From positions 86,846,875 to 86,910,874 of the forward strand of contig NC_068359.1 in NCBI RefSeq assembly GCF_020536995.1: a DNA stretch of 64,000 bases, given 5' to 3'. The first letter of the stretch is position 1. Each line of letters starts with the position of its first letter. This document shows positions 37,201-47,674 of this stretch, piece by piece. The stretch comes from Dreissena polymorpha (lineage: Eukaryota > Mollusca > Bivalvia > Myida > Dreissenidae). A program made the position numbers and the translations under genes. Under the pieces are notes generated by a model. The model was not told the DNA's origin. It searched no databases and was given only the letters and a program-made list of their open reading frames with translations.

Positions 37201-40200
37201 AAATTATATCTAACCTTAAAATTGTATAAACATTTATGAAAGTCGACCTAAAATATATTCGTATGGTTGCTTTATGATATTCGTCTTCATATTTGTTTAC
37301 TAAAATATGATTTCAAATACGAACTCAGTTAATATCCTTTATTTATGAGTTGATTTTTAGGTAAACATTATTCCAAATATGGATCACTACCTGTCATTCC
37401 ACCGACCCCAATCTCCTCTACAGGATTGTAATACACAGCGGCAGTGACAAATGCGCCCTCTGCAGCCTGGGACATTTGTTCCGGTGTGCAGTCAATGCGA
37501 GGGTCTGGAACCAACCAGAAGTTCGTAGAAAACCAGCCGACGAACACCCACACTATCTTCGGTCCGAATAGTCCAAGCTTAAACGCCTGTAGCAGACGAG
37601 GTATTCAATTTTACATGCACTACACATGTTGGACGCATTAAAATGGCGTGTTCTTGTGTTTTCTTAATTTGAAAGGGGCCGTCCAACATATTTTGGAATG
37701 TATTGAAGCTTGTAATTAAATGCTTTATAGTGATAAATTTAAACATTTGAACTAAAAATCTCCAGTAAAAAACCCCCAATAATGCAATTTAAAAAGATAC
37801 ATAAAACAAATGTAACCCTCAACAGGGCTCGAACCACTGATCCCTGGAGTAAAAAGTCTCCTACCTAGACCACTCGGCCATCAATGCTTAGAGCAAATGT
37901 ATTTTTTACCTATATAAGCAATCCTCGTAGTATCCCAAAATAAAAAGACAAGAACAGAACTTTCCAAATTATTCAATCGTTTCGCGTCGCACGACGCTTT
38001 ATAATTTTCAGGTTTTCAAATCACCAAAAGATGCATATACTAGATAATCATCAAATATGCATATAATAGATATTAAAGAGCTTGGTAAATGGTCAGTATT
38101 ACTATTTCCTCAAACATATCATAACTAAATTGAAAATTTGCGAATCTGAAACAACTTCTTTTTAATTTTGTCAATTTACCAAAACGTGAAATCTGTTGGA
38201 TGGCTCCTTTTACGCACCTATTAATTTTGTTGCATCGTTGTATTGTTGTATATTCGTGCATTGACACAATTTAAGTATAGTGTAATCAAACTTGAAAGGC
38301 TGAATGACAAGAGTGGAGATGGTGAAGAAAGGAATAAGCTGCGACGGGTTTTGGAAGACTTCATGCGTTCAACTCCTCTTTTACCCATTTATGCATAGTG
38401 GACTCTACCATCCTTCTAAATTGGATCAATTTATTTCCAAAATTAGGTATGTCTAGTATATTTATTTCGATATTTAGAATATTTCTTACAGAAATTCATT
38501 AAAGCAAAGAGCACAGACCCTGATGAGACGCCGGATCATGCGGCGTCTCATCTGGGTCTACGCTGTTTGTCAATGCCTTTTTTCTAGACGCTAAGCATAA
38601 ATGGATTACAGGGGCCTTTTCACAGATTTCGGCATGTATTGAAGTTTGTCATTAAATGCTTTATATGGATAAATGTAAACATAAGATCTAAAAAGCTCCA
38701 GTTAAAAAAAACAAGAATACAATTTAACAAAAAGTAACCTTCGCCTGGGCCCGAACCACTGACTCCTGGAGTCCTGCATTAAAAGTCTACCGCTTAGACC
38801 ACTCGGCCATTCGTGCTAATATAATAAGAGTTGTATTTTATACTTTGTATAAACAATCGTAATTTCAAAAAATATAACGACAACAACATAACTCTCCAAA
38901 TTATTAAATCGTTTCGCGTTGCAACGGTTTATAATTTTATGCTTGTTAAATCGTCAAAAAGATGGAGAAAATGGATATTTTCATGACACATGTTCAGTAT
39001 TACTGTTTCCTCAAAAATATCATAACTTAACCCAAAATTTGCGAATCTGAAACTATTTTTTTAAATTGTGTCAATTTCCCAAAACGTGGAAAGGCCTCTA
39101 TTACACCTGGGTGGATTATTTTCAAACTTTCTATGTTTAATAACCGCGTGGGTAAAAAAAATTAAATACAGAATTTTAGCATCGATGCGTTTTTGCAGAA
39201 TTATTGTCCTTCAGCTGGTTTTAAACTTCAGATTAAACAGCGCAGTCCAATGTCTCTTTAAATCAATAAACATGCACAGTAGAACAACGTTATGTGCAAA
39301 TGTTCTTAAAGAACGTACTTTTGGCTGCAACAGGGTTTGATATAATTGTTAAGTATTTGTGACGTCAACGCTATTTGCCGCAACTATGTATGGTTTACGT
39401 TGACGTCATCATCATTATTGTTGTTTTCTTTTATCAGACGTTATTAAAGGATCGAATCAAACAGACGTGTTGTAATACATAAGCGAAGAACCACTACCAC
39501 AATAACAATAATAATGGCCCTTTGTCGCTTTGTTTAATATTGAATACATTGTTTGATGTTTTGTTCAACTCCTTTATAACAACACGCTGGTTTTCGCTTA
39601 TTAAACTCTCGTGATTGAAGTACGCTAATTTGTAGATGATCGTAGATACAGAAATAATGTTTCCACTTTGTTTTGGTAAATTTACGGCACTTTGTCTGTT
39701 TGCCACTATTTCAAACGTACTCCCATTTTTTCTCACCTTTAACTACTCGGTAAATATCGCTCAAACTTTCATATTGACCTAAATATTTATATTATCGGTA
39801 AGAACTGAGTTTGTATTGCTGTTACTACTAGTATTTGCTGAAGAGAAGTCGTTAGTCTTTTTAACCACCAATGCGGGGAATCACGTGGTAAGAATTGAGA
39901 AAACTCCACGCTCAGACCAACCAGAGGAAAACGGTTGATACTCGCCGAAACCGCTTCCGGTTGGCCCTATGATAGGCGTCATCCGATTAAAAACAATTAA
40001 GTAATAAGGAAGATGTACTTGTTTGAAAACTCGATTTCTCGATCGAATCGAGACATCGGCGGCCGTTTTTTTTTCTTAATTCTGACCCCATGCGTGATTC
40101 CCGCATTGACTACAGTAGAATTTAGAGTGAAATTGTATGTGTCCAAACATTTTTATGTGAGCATTAATGAGAGTAACAATTTTCTAATCTTTTGGGAGAC

Positions 40201-43200
40201 AATTGTAAAAGTATTTATCGGGATGCCTTTCACGATAGCGAGTACATGTATGCGAGACCATCTAGTGTCTGTACATTTATACACTCAGGGTACAACTTAA
40301 GAAAAAACTATTTACCGGTACTCCGACTTATAACACAGTGTTTGTTTTTATGACACCGGGATATTTATATAAAAAAAATACCGAACCAAATGCTTCAAAA
40401 GCTAAAAGTTGTGACTATACTAAAGATGCTATGTCAAGAACGATTCTTTAGCTCCCCAGACTATTCCATGCAGCATATTTCGACTGAAAATGAAAACAAT
40501 CGAATGACATCACAATTTAAAAGTATATTGCTGTTCAAGAGAATGCATACATTTTTACCAATTAACAAATCAATAATTGAGCATAGCACTTACCGCACAC
40601 AGCACAGACCGAGCCTCGTTTTCGTACATTGCCGTCATGATTATGCGGGCATCGTGGGCCTGGAACACACGACATACCAATGGACCCTCGATTGATCATT
40701 GTTGGCTCTGGTACTACTTACATGTACCCCGGGTACTCTTGAGTATACTTAAATGTACCCCGGGTACGGTAAATATACTTAAACGTACCCGGTTGATATT
40801 AGACTGCACCCGAGTTGTATTCCCACATAAAATTAGATGTCGTAAAACGCTCTATCGATTACCGTAAAACGATATTGTTTATCGTAAACAAACTTCTCTT
40901 TAAAAGACCTGCATCAACATGCTATTTAAGTATGAGTTTCGATAATATAGAGGCCATTAAATAGAAAATTGACATAAATGTGAACATTATTAATTTAAAA
41001 AAAACGACAACGACCGGTGTAGCGTTAACATTCCCAGGTACGTTTGAGTATATATTTACCGTACCCGGGGTACATTTAAGTATACTTAATAGTACCCGGG
41101 GTACATGTAAGTAGTACCCGAGCCGACAATGACCAATCGAGCTCAGTGGCCAGACAGTTGATGCGTTAACTAAAATCAGATAAAATTCAAACATATTTAA
41201 CGCCAAAACTACTTTATACCACAAAATTTACAGTACAATTCTCCTTCAATGAGATCAATATTCCACTCTTTATATCTTTTGTAATGTATTTAAAAACGAT
41301 AAGATGCTCAAAATAAAAAAAATGAATCATTATAAAAAAGCTACACACCTTTAAGTTGTTCACTCTCGCGTAAGGATCGTGCATGAAAATCTCTTGTGAC
41401 AGTATTGTAATGTTATTTGCTGTTGCCTTTTCAACAAAATCGTCGGTTACCTAAAAACAAGTTATTGTATTAATGATAATAGAAATACCTATCAGACTGC
41501 TAAAATCTCAGTTCCTGTATATACTTGAAATGATGAAGTACTTTTACAAAATATAGTCTTTCATTTTATTTTTATGTTATAATTTCTTAGTAATAAGTCA
41601 TTTTACAAGAGAGTTTGTACAATGCAATAACACATAGTTTTTCAGTTAATGCGTTAAAACTTGTGGTTAGCGCGTGGCTATGATATTAATTAGTAAAAAC
41701 ATCATTTCGAATAAAAAATAATCAAATTATAACGAAAAATCAACTTCTCTGAAAAAAATCAGTATCAAATAAACACACGTATGATAGAGAATGTTAATTC
41801 CACAGAAGTTGGCTTTTCGTTATAATTTGCTAATTTTTTCATTGAACATGATGTTTTTACTCATTGACATGACACCTTATCTATGATCGCTCCGCCCACT
41901 AGAATTGATCCACTAATCAGCGATCGATTAATCGGGCGCACTCGTTAGCAACGACCTGTCCGCCATTTTCTAGACAAGCTACATGTTTAGGTTCACTTTT
42001 ATTTTAACGAGTTTCTTTTGTTTTCCTCTTTAAAAAACGATTAAAAATGGTTAAACGGTGTCAATGGGGATTATGTAACTCGGACAATCGATATCCTGAA
42101 AAATTAGTTGGTGAGATTTAATTTATATCGTTTCCAAAGCCGAAAAGAGATCTTGAGAAGTGTAAGAGATGTATATATACATGCGGTCGTCACCACGAAC
42201 AACTGAACGTCAACCCTGTCAAAGACAATTATAATATATTTTTATCGGATATACTAGCAGATTTAAATAGTTTATGTTATCGATCTGATTATCACATAAT
42301 ATTTCACCTTAAAAAAAAATAGTTTTATCAGTTACTAGGTCAGAAGCGAGGTTCATCTGCATTACTTAAAGAGAAATAAAACCCAGCATGAAGCCTAATT
42401 CATGCTGTGTTTTATTACTCTGATAGTAATGCACTTAATTGACATTATACATGTTATTTGAAGGTGACATGTGATATGTTATCTTATTAACGGTATCTAC
42501 ACATTTGCACTCATGTGGTGTCACCAATAAACGCTTTTAATTCACACTAGGAGCTCGAATGCCTAGATCTCATTTTTTAAACGAGTTTCGTTTATTTTGT
42601 TCGGATTAAAAAACGGAAATGAAATATGGCAAAAACGGTGTAAAAGGGGTTAATGCAACTCTGACATTTGGTATCCAGAAAGATAAGTTAGATGAATTAA
42701 ATTTATACCGTTTCCAACGCGGCAATGCGGTCTTGACAAGAGCGAGTGGAAGCTTCAAGAATTACCGAGATCCCCTTTATAGAACATTAATTTATTTCAA
42801 TAACTTGAAATGTCATATAAGCAATAACTAAGCATTATTAAGTATGTATTATGTCACGTGTGCATGTAAAATAATTGAGAATTTGGGTACCCAATTTGTG
42901 TAACTTTACGAAATCCCCGTTAAAAATCGCGTTTCTGTGTGTGTCAGAAACAAGTGAAAACCATTTTGTTATTATTTTAATAAAGACGTATCGATAAATG
43001 CTATTGTATAAGAGTTATTATTACGGATATTAGTTAACCAATAAAATGCGGTAACTTCGGGAAAGTCGGTACCTGCGCGAGCGTCTGATATTGGTAGCCT
43101 TATTAATTTATAATAGCCTAACCGTATTCCATTTCGTACAACGCTAATTTTATATCAGACAATGTCCAAACTTACGGTGTTGTTTTTGCGCTTTAAATTA

Positions 43201-46200
43201 TAGTGATTGATAAATGTCCCATAAGCAATGTTTAATATGATTAATATCACTTTTATACGCAATAATATGTGGGATTGAGGTACCCACCCGGCGTCGGGAG
43301 ACGGAAAACTACAACGGGCGAGGCATGGTCAGGGGTGATAACCCCAAAAAAGGGTTAGGGTAAGGGTTAGGGTTAGGGGTCGGGTTAGGGTTAGGGTTGG
43401 GTTTAGGCTAACCCAAACCCTAACCCGACCCCTAACACTAACCCAAACCCTAACCCTAACCCTCTAACCCCCCCTTGCGCAATACCATACCATGCCTCGC
43501 CCGTTGTAGTTTTCCGTCTCCCCCCGGCGTCAGAAAGCGCGTAAAACTTCACCGAATTCCCAGTTATAAAGCGTTATTTCGTGTCAAATACACGGGTAGG
43601 GCGGAATGTTTCGGTAATTATTTTGTTAATAACACGGGTAAATACCGGTGAAGTGTTAATTTATTGCAAATACCACCATTACACGTAATAACGGGTTCGA
43701 TTTCGGTAAGCGCGCAAGCGTTTGAGAGCGTGTTTAATGTAACGATTTACCCGTTATAAATAGCCGATGTTCTCTTTAATCGTATATTTTTTGCATTTGC
43801 AGAATAACTAAATGGCATCAACCCCTTTACAAGTGTAATATGGTGTTAAACAAGTCCATAAAATAATTCGGAATATCGCGTAAGTCTATATGCAGTCTAT
43901 AGGCAAAGAAGCCATTTTGGTGTTAGCTTGTCTAGGTTTTCTTCCCGCTGAGCCACGTGATTAAGTGGGCGGAGCGATCACTGATAAGGCGTCATGTCAA
44001 TAGACCAATCGCCAAATTATCGATCGCTCCGCCCACATAGTCACGTGGTCTAGTGATTAGAAAACTCCGACAAGCAGATCGCAATTATAGCGGATTGCGT
44101 GAGGGAAATGCTATATTTGTAATCACGTATTATGCTCTTTTCTATAATATAAATTATTTAAGCCGCACACTAAACTAAACTGCTTTGTAAAACGTAAATA
44201 CAATCATAAAAACTTTAGAGAGAAATGAAACTTTAGAGAGAAATGGCGTAATCAAAATAAATGAGTTAACGGCAGACTGACTATCAGAAACGTTTCTTAT
44301 ACATATTATATAGGGAGTTGATGAAAAATCCGTTGTAAAAATGAGCATTTATTTCATATTGATTTTGAACTTGTATTCAACCGTCTGACAGTGAACCCGG
44401 TGGCTATTCATATATAATTTTGAAAATATTTTTATTAAATGCAAATGACATATCCATATCATGATGGGTTTTTTGTTTATTTAAAATGTTTAGATCTTTG
44501 TTTTATTGAGTTATTTTTAAAAGACACCGATTTTTTTTATTTAGATATAAATTAAATTTTGATTGTAACCATAATTTAATACAGGCCTAATTTCGTCGTT
44601 TCATTAACAGATAGTCTAATATGCATTTTATTTCATTTATGTTTAATGCGAACCTGTTACATTTCACTATCAACAAATGAAATGTTGGTATTACGGTGCT
44701 GTTCACGAACATTCAAATTGAATACATTTAGCATATAATGCATTTGCTTATTTATAACACGATGGCCCTTATATGTTAATTGAAATTTTCACATTTCTCC
44801 CCGTATCAATATATGATGTATTAGAAATGTTGTTGTTGTATTATAAGCCTTACATTTTACACTTGAAGTCGCATTAAGCTGGCTAAGCCGCGTTGAAATC
44901 ACCTTTTTGTTGTTTTTACTTTAGTTAAAACAATATTTAAGTTAACAATTTATAATGATTTCCCTTGTTATTGATCCACAGAAAATAAATATATAATTGG
45001 AAATCATTGAAGTAATTAAATAGTTTTCTTTTCTTGTGTACAGTACCTAACAATGCCTTAATGCTCCTTCATTCTGAGATCCACGCAACATACTGTTATT
45101 TATTAATCATCGACAATTACGCTGAGATTAATAAGCACGTGTGGCAATTATTATGTTGCCCAAACTGCTTAATAATATTGTGCATCAAACGGTATAACAT
45201 GTTTTATAGAACACACACCTGGTGTGGTTAAACTATTTATTGTGTTTGTTTTCTCATTACTCGTTCATATATTCAAGAAATAAAGATAAAATAAATACCT
45301 TTTATAAAGTATGTATAGCACCTACAATTTTGAATAATGATCGAACAGTAATGATCATGCATTTGATGTAAAATCTGTGTAAACTCTTAAAAATTACGTC
45401 CATTCCATATGTACAACACGATTTGTTTGTCGGACAAAATGGCGTCCAGATAAGCGTTGCTGAGGGGTGTGTGAAAAATCGATATCTGATTGGCTGATCG
45501 ACAAAATGTGGGCGGAGTTGGCGACTGGTCAATTAATATCATAGCCACACGCTGACCATCAGTGGTAAAGAACATTTCTTACAACAGAAAAGAACTCCAA
45601 GGCCTGATGTAGAGTCGCCACGATGTTCCAGTTGAACAAATTCTTCATCATAAAAATTCGAAGATCATTCAGTTTTTGATCAGGCACTGTCAGTCTGAAG
45701 AACTTTGGGAACCGGGTCCGATCGGACATACTAGGGGATGAGGAGCCAAATGAAAGCTGTAAAAGCCCCAAGTACATAATGTAATGTAAGCACAGACAAG
45801 CATGCGAGCGATACACGTGAGATGGTTCAAAGACGGATAGAGTATGGGCATTTATAATGTCTTGCACGTGTGTTCAATGTCGGATACCCACGTTCGACCC
45901 ATTCCGCTATTCTCCATATTATGAATTACTCTTGGGTATCCGACGATGACGTGTGTTGTGATCAACACGCGGTATTCGAATTTTCATGTCAGAGAATAAT
46001 CTATAATGAAATAAATGATTAACTTTGATGAAACTGTTGTTATTCTCTACATGCTGGGCCATTACTTGTTGTCAGAATTATAGGATACGTCTACAAAAGA
46101 TTTTAAAATTAAAATAAACAACCAATCCGCATTTGTCACAAAGATTCACTCGTCACGTGTTTTTGTAGAGGAATAATGGAGAACAGCTCATTTGATTTAT

Positions 46201-47674
46201 TTCGTTCATCTTTAAAATGAGTTATGTTGACCTTATCTTGACCTTAACCTATGACCTTTTTAACTTTGTCATCCACACGCTTTACTTGTGACTATTGATT
46301 TCATTTGACAGGTAACATGTTTTATGTCCTAGAGTTTGAATGCGCGCGTAGTTTAATCAAAAATCGGCACGTTGGTCAATTTGCCATTATCATTGACAAT
46401 ATTATGTACACATACCAATTTATTTCAGCTTTAGAATGTCTTGGAGTTATGTCAGTCGAGCTGATTCAAACTATCCATATGCAGAAATGGAGCGTATTAT
46501 GTACTGCTTTTTAAAAATTATTGAAAACCCAAGGTACGAGCATGTCAAAGATGGCGTCCAAGAATGTAACCAATAAGCTGGCACTCGTATGTTTACCTAC
46601 CCATGTCGTTATAATTTAGAAACTATTGAACACGTCAAACATGTCAATTTTGAGGGAATTAGTCCCCTTAAGTCATTTTGTCAAAGCTTGATTCCTGTCT
46701 ATAAATGTGGCCATGCCAGATGTGAGAGCGCTTTTAGCATCTTTATTTTCTTTGCAAGGTTAAGTGTTTTCAGATGCTACAAAGCCTGTACCAAACTACG
46801 CCTCTGGTAATTAGGAACGAAATCACCAATACTACCAAATTTACAGAAGACAATTCTGTTGATATACGCGATTATTTATCTTTTGTCGACTTAACTGTTT
46901 TTACTTAAAATCAACTTTCTGCAAATGTACAAACTGACATAATACCATAAGCCATTGTAAATACAAAAAATCTGAGTCATAAACAAATATTTTAACAATA
47001 CTCACAATATGAAAGATAAAACCGAACATTTTTAATTCTCAAACTGTTGTTTGATTTCAAAATTATCATATATGTTTAGCACAGCATCGTATTCTAATAT
47101 TTAAACGTATTCCATCGTACTACGGAAACAGCACATAGTTACAAACGGTTTCTCGTACCATATTCCTTAATGTAGAATAAACGTTGTTTACACATGTAGA
47201 TTTATATATAATTATTGTAGGCAATAATATAACATCATAAACTATTTTTATTGAATCACTGTAATAATGTACATGTAGCAATCAAAAGTATACCATTTGG
47301 AGTATGTAATTTGTTAAGTACCATATTCTAATAATAGTGACATCAGCGCATTTCCTGTGCAGTGCTCCCGCCACAATCCGTTCAATTAAAAAAAAATCGG
47401 CGACATAAATTTACAGACATGCAAACAGCTATACACGTGTCGCATATGTAGTCGTCAATTGGTAACACTAAAAATCTCTCAATTAGGTTCACGGAAGGTC
47501 TCAGCCAGTGTCAATCAACACAGGCTACCGTATTACCTGCGTGAGGTTCCAAAGGTAGGAGACCTGCGAGGTAGCCTCCGATGCTGTGGAACAAGCGCAT
47601 CCCAGAACCATGTGATAGGGTGGCTGTGTGTGGAACTTCTCGAACATCCGGTACACCGCAATACCCGGGCTGCA
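22120..47674 (-). CDS. GABA-B receptor-like class C GPCR, 5'-partial, 15 exons
   Basis: A seven-helix receptor of the metabotropic GABA-B family, expected at the plasma membrane and signalling through G proteins. Fifteen exons with AG/GT borders and matching phases total 2037 nt (678 residues plus stop). Residues 1-358 are the Venus-flytrap ectodomain, with family motifs LSFGSSSPSMSDRTRFPKFF, DARIIMTAMYENEAR and GLFGPKIVWVFVGW. Residues about 382-636 are the seven helices, with [42 protein letters not shown] and FVFIPK. The helices resemble GABBR2 more ([13 protein letters not shown], ALNDS), while parts of the ectodomain resemble GABBR1 (GSSSP, YETEAR). The C-tail is only about 42 residues and shows no coiled coil. 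The signal peptide and the first part of lobe 1 were not found and probably lie upstream, beyond 47674. Subunit identity is uncertain. Confidence 0.92.
22870..23058 (-). CDS. GABA-B-like exon N (helices 6-7)
   Basis: 189 nt, 63 codons, phase 0/0. Encodes VTIAALNDSHQISLCLYNVV, then helix 6, YGITSGFLVFGTTLTQLFV and FIPK. Compare GABBR2 VSIPALNDSKYIGMSVYN and LVFVPK. Confidence 0.94.
23415..23561 (-). CDS. GABA-B-like exon M (helix 5)
   Basis: 147 nt, 49 codons, phase 0/0. Encodes KDVVGNDEEVRFFVHTCISK, then [17 protein letters not shown]. The cysteine in HTCISK matches the family's LEHC, and FLAWETR is a GABBR2 signature. Confidence 0.94.
23815..24045. repeat. Minisatellite, 11 x 21 bp
   Basis: Eleven consecutive units derived from tacacacataccacactagg plus one base, nearly perfect at the left and decaying to the right. 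In the intron between GABA-B-like exons L and M. Confidence 0.92.
24754..24876 (-). CDS. GABA-B-like exon L (helix 4)
   Basis: 123 nt, 41 codons, phase 0/0. Encodes TIKDIQLLAIIAVLVLLLTA, then IVWQIFSPFEV, matching GABBR2 IIKDQKLLVIVGGMLLID and ICWQAVDPL. Confidence 0.93.
25286..25740. repeat. Tandem array, 13 x 35 bp
   Basis: Exactly 13 units starting tgagataattggtagaaaac, followed by tatcttaaaatagca or tatcttacaatagca. The two variants cluster: AAAA at the left, ACAA at the right. It lies in the intron between exons K and L. Confidence 0.95.
26506..26613 (-). CDS. GABA-B-like exon K (helix 3)
   Basis: 108 nt, 36 codons, phase 0/0. Encodes ARVVCFCLGFTITFGALFTK, then TWRVYRIFTNKKLLKR, aligned with GABBR2 [20 protein letters not shown]. 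Confidence 0.94.
26870..27480. repeat. Divergent repeats ending in a GGAC microsatellite
   Basis: About four degenerate copies of a roughly 140-bp unit recognised by agtttcatgtt and gagatatag. They are followed by gacggacggacggacgga and a decayed extension at 27384-27440. Intronic. Confidence 0.55.
28517..28631 (-). CDS. GABA-B-like exon J (helix 2)
   Basis: 115 nt. Completes an Arg codon, then [20 protein letters not shown] and FIRPTENITIATCQ. It matches GABBR2 LIKMSSPYMNNLIILGG, and the final Cys-Gln corresponds to the conserved cysteine before helix 3. Confidence 0.92.
29195..29455. mobile_element. MITE family 2, copy b (spacer intron)
   Basis: Inverted ends with ttctgagaaaactgggc, then aaagtgtcgt and its complements. 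It lies between GABA-B-like exons I and J, ending 28 bases beyond exon I. Confidence 0.78.
29483..29633 (-). CDS. GABA-B-like exon I (helix 1)
   Basis: 151 nt. The split codon from exon H gives Asp. It encodes DNKVPRDSTFVTRKEIVIPP and helix 1 [20 protein letters not shown], ending CYRTN with two bases over. Family motif: [20 protein letters not shown] in GABBR1. Confidence 0.95.
29719..30012. mobile_element. MITE family 3, CCCCTACCGGTGAAAC ends
   Basis: tcccctaccggtgaaac at the left end and gtttcaccggtagggga at the right form the inverted repeat. A degenerate TCTG-rich microsatellite lies just inside the left end. Located in the intron between exons H and I. Confidence 0.7.
30013..31739. other. 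Part of the intron between exons H and I
   Basis: AT-rich, with no coding sequence or named repeat recognised. It is bounded by MITE family 3 on one side and the LINE 3' end on the other. Confidence 0.55.
31740..32565 (-). mobile_element. LINE 3' end, right arm and spacer
   Basis: Same C-terminal residues with the extra segment SYKGAFSVPTVKGNG. The 3' UTR ends in a tail of ATCT/GTCT units at about 31740-31755. The element crosses the inner edge of the right arm, so the left copy was cut inside it. It lies in the intron between exons H and I. Confidence 0.65.
33722..33808 (-). CDS. GABA-B-like exon H (end of ectodomain)
   Basis: 87 nt. Encodes GKRINIGYYRQDTDPKGFEW, the family's KKIGYYDSTKDDLSW. 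It is the last ectodomain exon and the last one inside the right arm. The next exon lies about 4 kb away in the spacer. Confidence 0.9.
33965..34475 (+). mobile_element. TIR element with tRNA-like core, copy 3, right arm
   Basis: Counterpart of 15311-15822. Confidence 0.65.
34746..34910 (-). CDS. GABA-B-like exon G
   Basis: 165 nt. Encodes IGDFTYKDSDIGEIVFQCME, then SIIGMSGRISFAKGGAD and LLQRIQ, matching DFNYNNQTITDQIYRAM and FEGVSGHVVF of GABBR1. It reads through the A4 run that is shortened in the left-arm copy. Confidence 0.92.
35169..35398. mobile_element. MITE family 1, copy c, right arm
   Basis: Counterpart of 14387-14617. Confidence 0.78.
35478..35693. mobile_element. MITE family 2, copy a, right arm
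   Basis: Counterpart of 14080-14309, slightly shorter. Confidence 0.78.
35740..35886 (-). CDS. GABA-B-like exon F (lobe 2)
   Basis: 147 nt. It completes the codon split by exon E and leaves one base over. Encodes SQYVKRWEVHPEHTPDQ and LGVAYDHIW, matching the family's QEFVEKL and PLAYDAIW. A palindromic MITE begins about 50 bases after the donor. Confidence 0.9.
36267..36497. mobile_element. MITE family 1, copy b, right arm
   Basis: Counterpart of 13272-13501. Confidence 0.75.
37391..37586 (-). CDS. GABA-B-like exon E (lobe 2)
   Basis: 196 nt, entering in phase 0 and leaving one base into a codon. Encodes AFKLGLFGPKIVWVFVGW, then DCTPEQMSQAAEG and VYYNP. It aligns with GABBR1 ERLFGKKYVWFLIGW and NCTVDEMTEAVEG and keeps the lobe-2 tryptophan. 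Confidence 0.95.
37673..38212 (-). mobile_element. TIR element with tRNA-like core, copy 2, right arm
   Basis: Counterpart of 11555-12094. Confidence 0.65.
38374..38607. mobile_element. MITE family 1, copy a, right arm
   Basis: Counterpart of 11159-11393. Confidence 0.75.
38610..39099 (-). mobile_element. TIR element with tRNA-like core, copy 1, right arm
   Basis: Counterpart of 10664-11155, flanked by attac on both sides. Confidence 0.7.
39360..39408. repeat. Paired TGACGTCA sites, right arm
   Basis: Counterpart of 10353-10401, both octamers intact. Confidence 0.55.
40594..40659 (-). CDS. GABA-B-like exon D
   Basis: 66 nt, 22 codons, phase 0/0. Encodes AHDARIIMTAMYENEARSVL, the family's [20 protein letters not shown]; the lobe-2 tyrosine known to contact ligand in GABBR1 is kept. 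The donor is gcg/gtaagt. A palindromic element ends about 25 bases before the acceptor. Confidence 0.92.
40686..41144. mobile_element. MITE-like element next to exon D, right arm
   Basis: Counterpart of 8618-9078 with the same gtaccccgggtac repeats, 26 bases upstream of exon D (40659). Confidence 0.75.
41349..41450 (-). CDS. GABA-B-like exon C
   Basis: 102 nt, 34 codons, phase 0/0. Encodes VTDDFVEKATANNITILSQ, then FMHDPYARVNNLK, matching the family's SFFSDPAVPVKNLK. Acceptor tttttag, donor aag/gtgtgt. Confidence 0.9.
41692..41861. repeat. AT-rich fold-back, right arm
   Basis: Counterpart of 7903-8072. Confidence 0.7.
42047..42213 (+). pseudogene. THAP zinc-finger relic, right arm
   Basis: Reads MVKRCQWGLCNSDNRYPEKL, then a TAA, then in the same frame FISFPKPKRDLEKCKR and GRHHEQLNV. 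These are the start (C-x4-C) and middle (FPKPKR) of a DNA-binding THAP domain as found in THAP proteins and P-type transposases. A degenerate sister lies at 42619-42800. Confidence 0.6.
43296..43522. mobile_element. Fold-back MITE with telomere-type TTAGGG core
   Basis: 227 bp flanked by a perfect 9-bp duplication, cccggcgtc (43287-43295, 43523-43531). The ends are perfect 34-bp inverted repeats starting gggagacggaaaactacaac. The core (about 43345-43475) is a run of TTAGGG-type repeats followed by CCCTAA-type repeats. The left arm (about 6464-6472) has the uninserted cccggcgtc. Family is uncertain; the duplication length suits MULE-like elements. Confidence 0.88.
43951..44050. repeat. GC-box fold-back, right arm
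   Basis: Reverse complement of 5943-6042 with the same 15-bp stem. Confidence 0.75.
45583..45756 (-). CDS. GABA-B-like exon B (lobe 1)
   Basis: 174 nt, 58 codons, phase 0/0. It encodes LSFGSSSPSMSDRTRFPKFF and the following MMKNLFNWNIVATL, aligned with the SYGSSSPALSNRQRFPTFF segment of GABBR1. The GABBR1 histidine in FFRTHP is replaced here (FFRLTVP, closer to GABBR2). Confidence 0.9.
47537..47674 (-). CDS. GABA-B-like exon A (lobe 1)
   Basis: 138 nt, 46 codons, phase 0 at both ends. It encodes the CSPGIAVYRMF and MVLGCACST region, matching the SKCDPGQATKYLYELL and MPGCSSVST stretch of GABBR1. The acceptor is ttccag and the donor cag/gtaata. It is the most upstream exon recognised. Confidence 0.85.

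Larger units (their letters stand above)
41664..45558. mobile_element. Same THAP-bearing element, right arm, with nested telomere-repeat insert
   Basis: Counterpart of 4432-8094 with the same inverted ends (41664-41691, 45531-45558). It is longer because the element at 43296-43522 inserted into it. Confidence 0.5.

Noticed and set aside
43345-43475. A real telomere or a chromosome fusion point
   Set aside because: The tract is only about 130 bp, is enclosed by perfect inverted repeats and a 9-bp target duplication, and is absent from the mirrored site.
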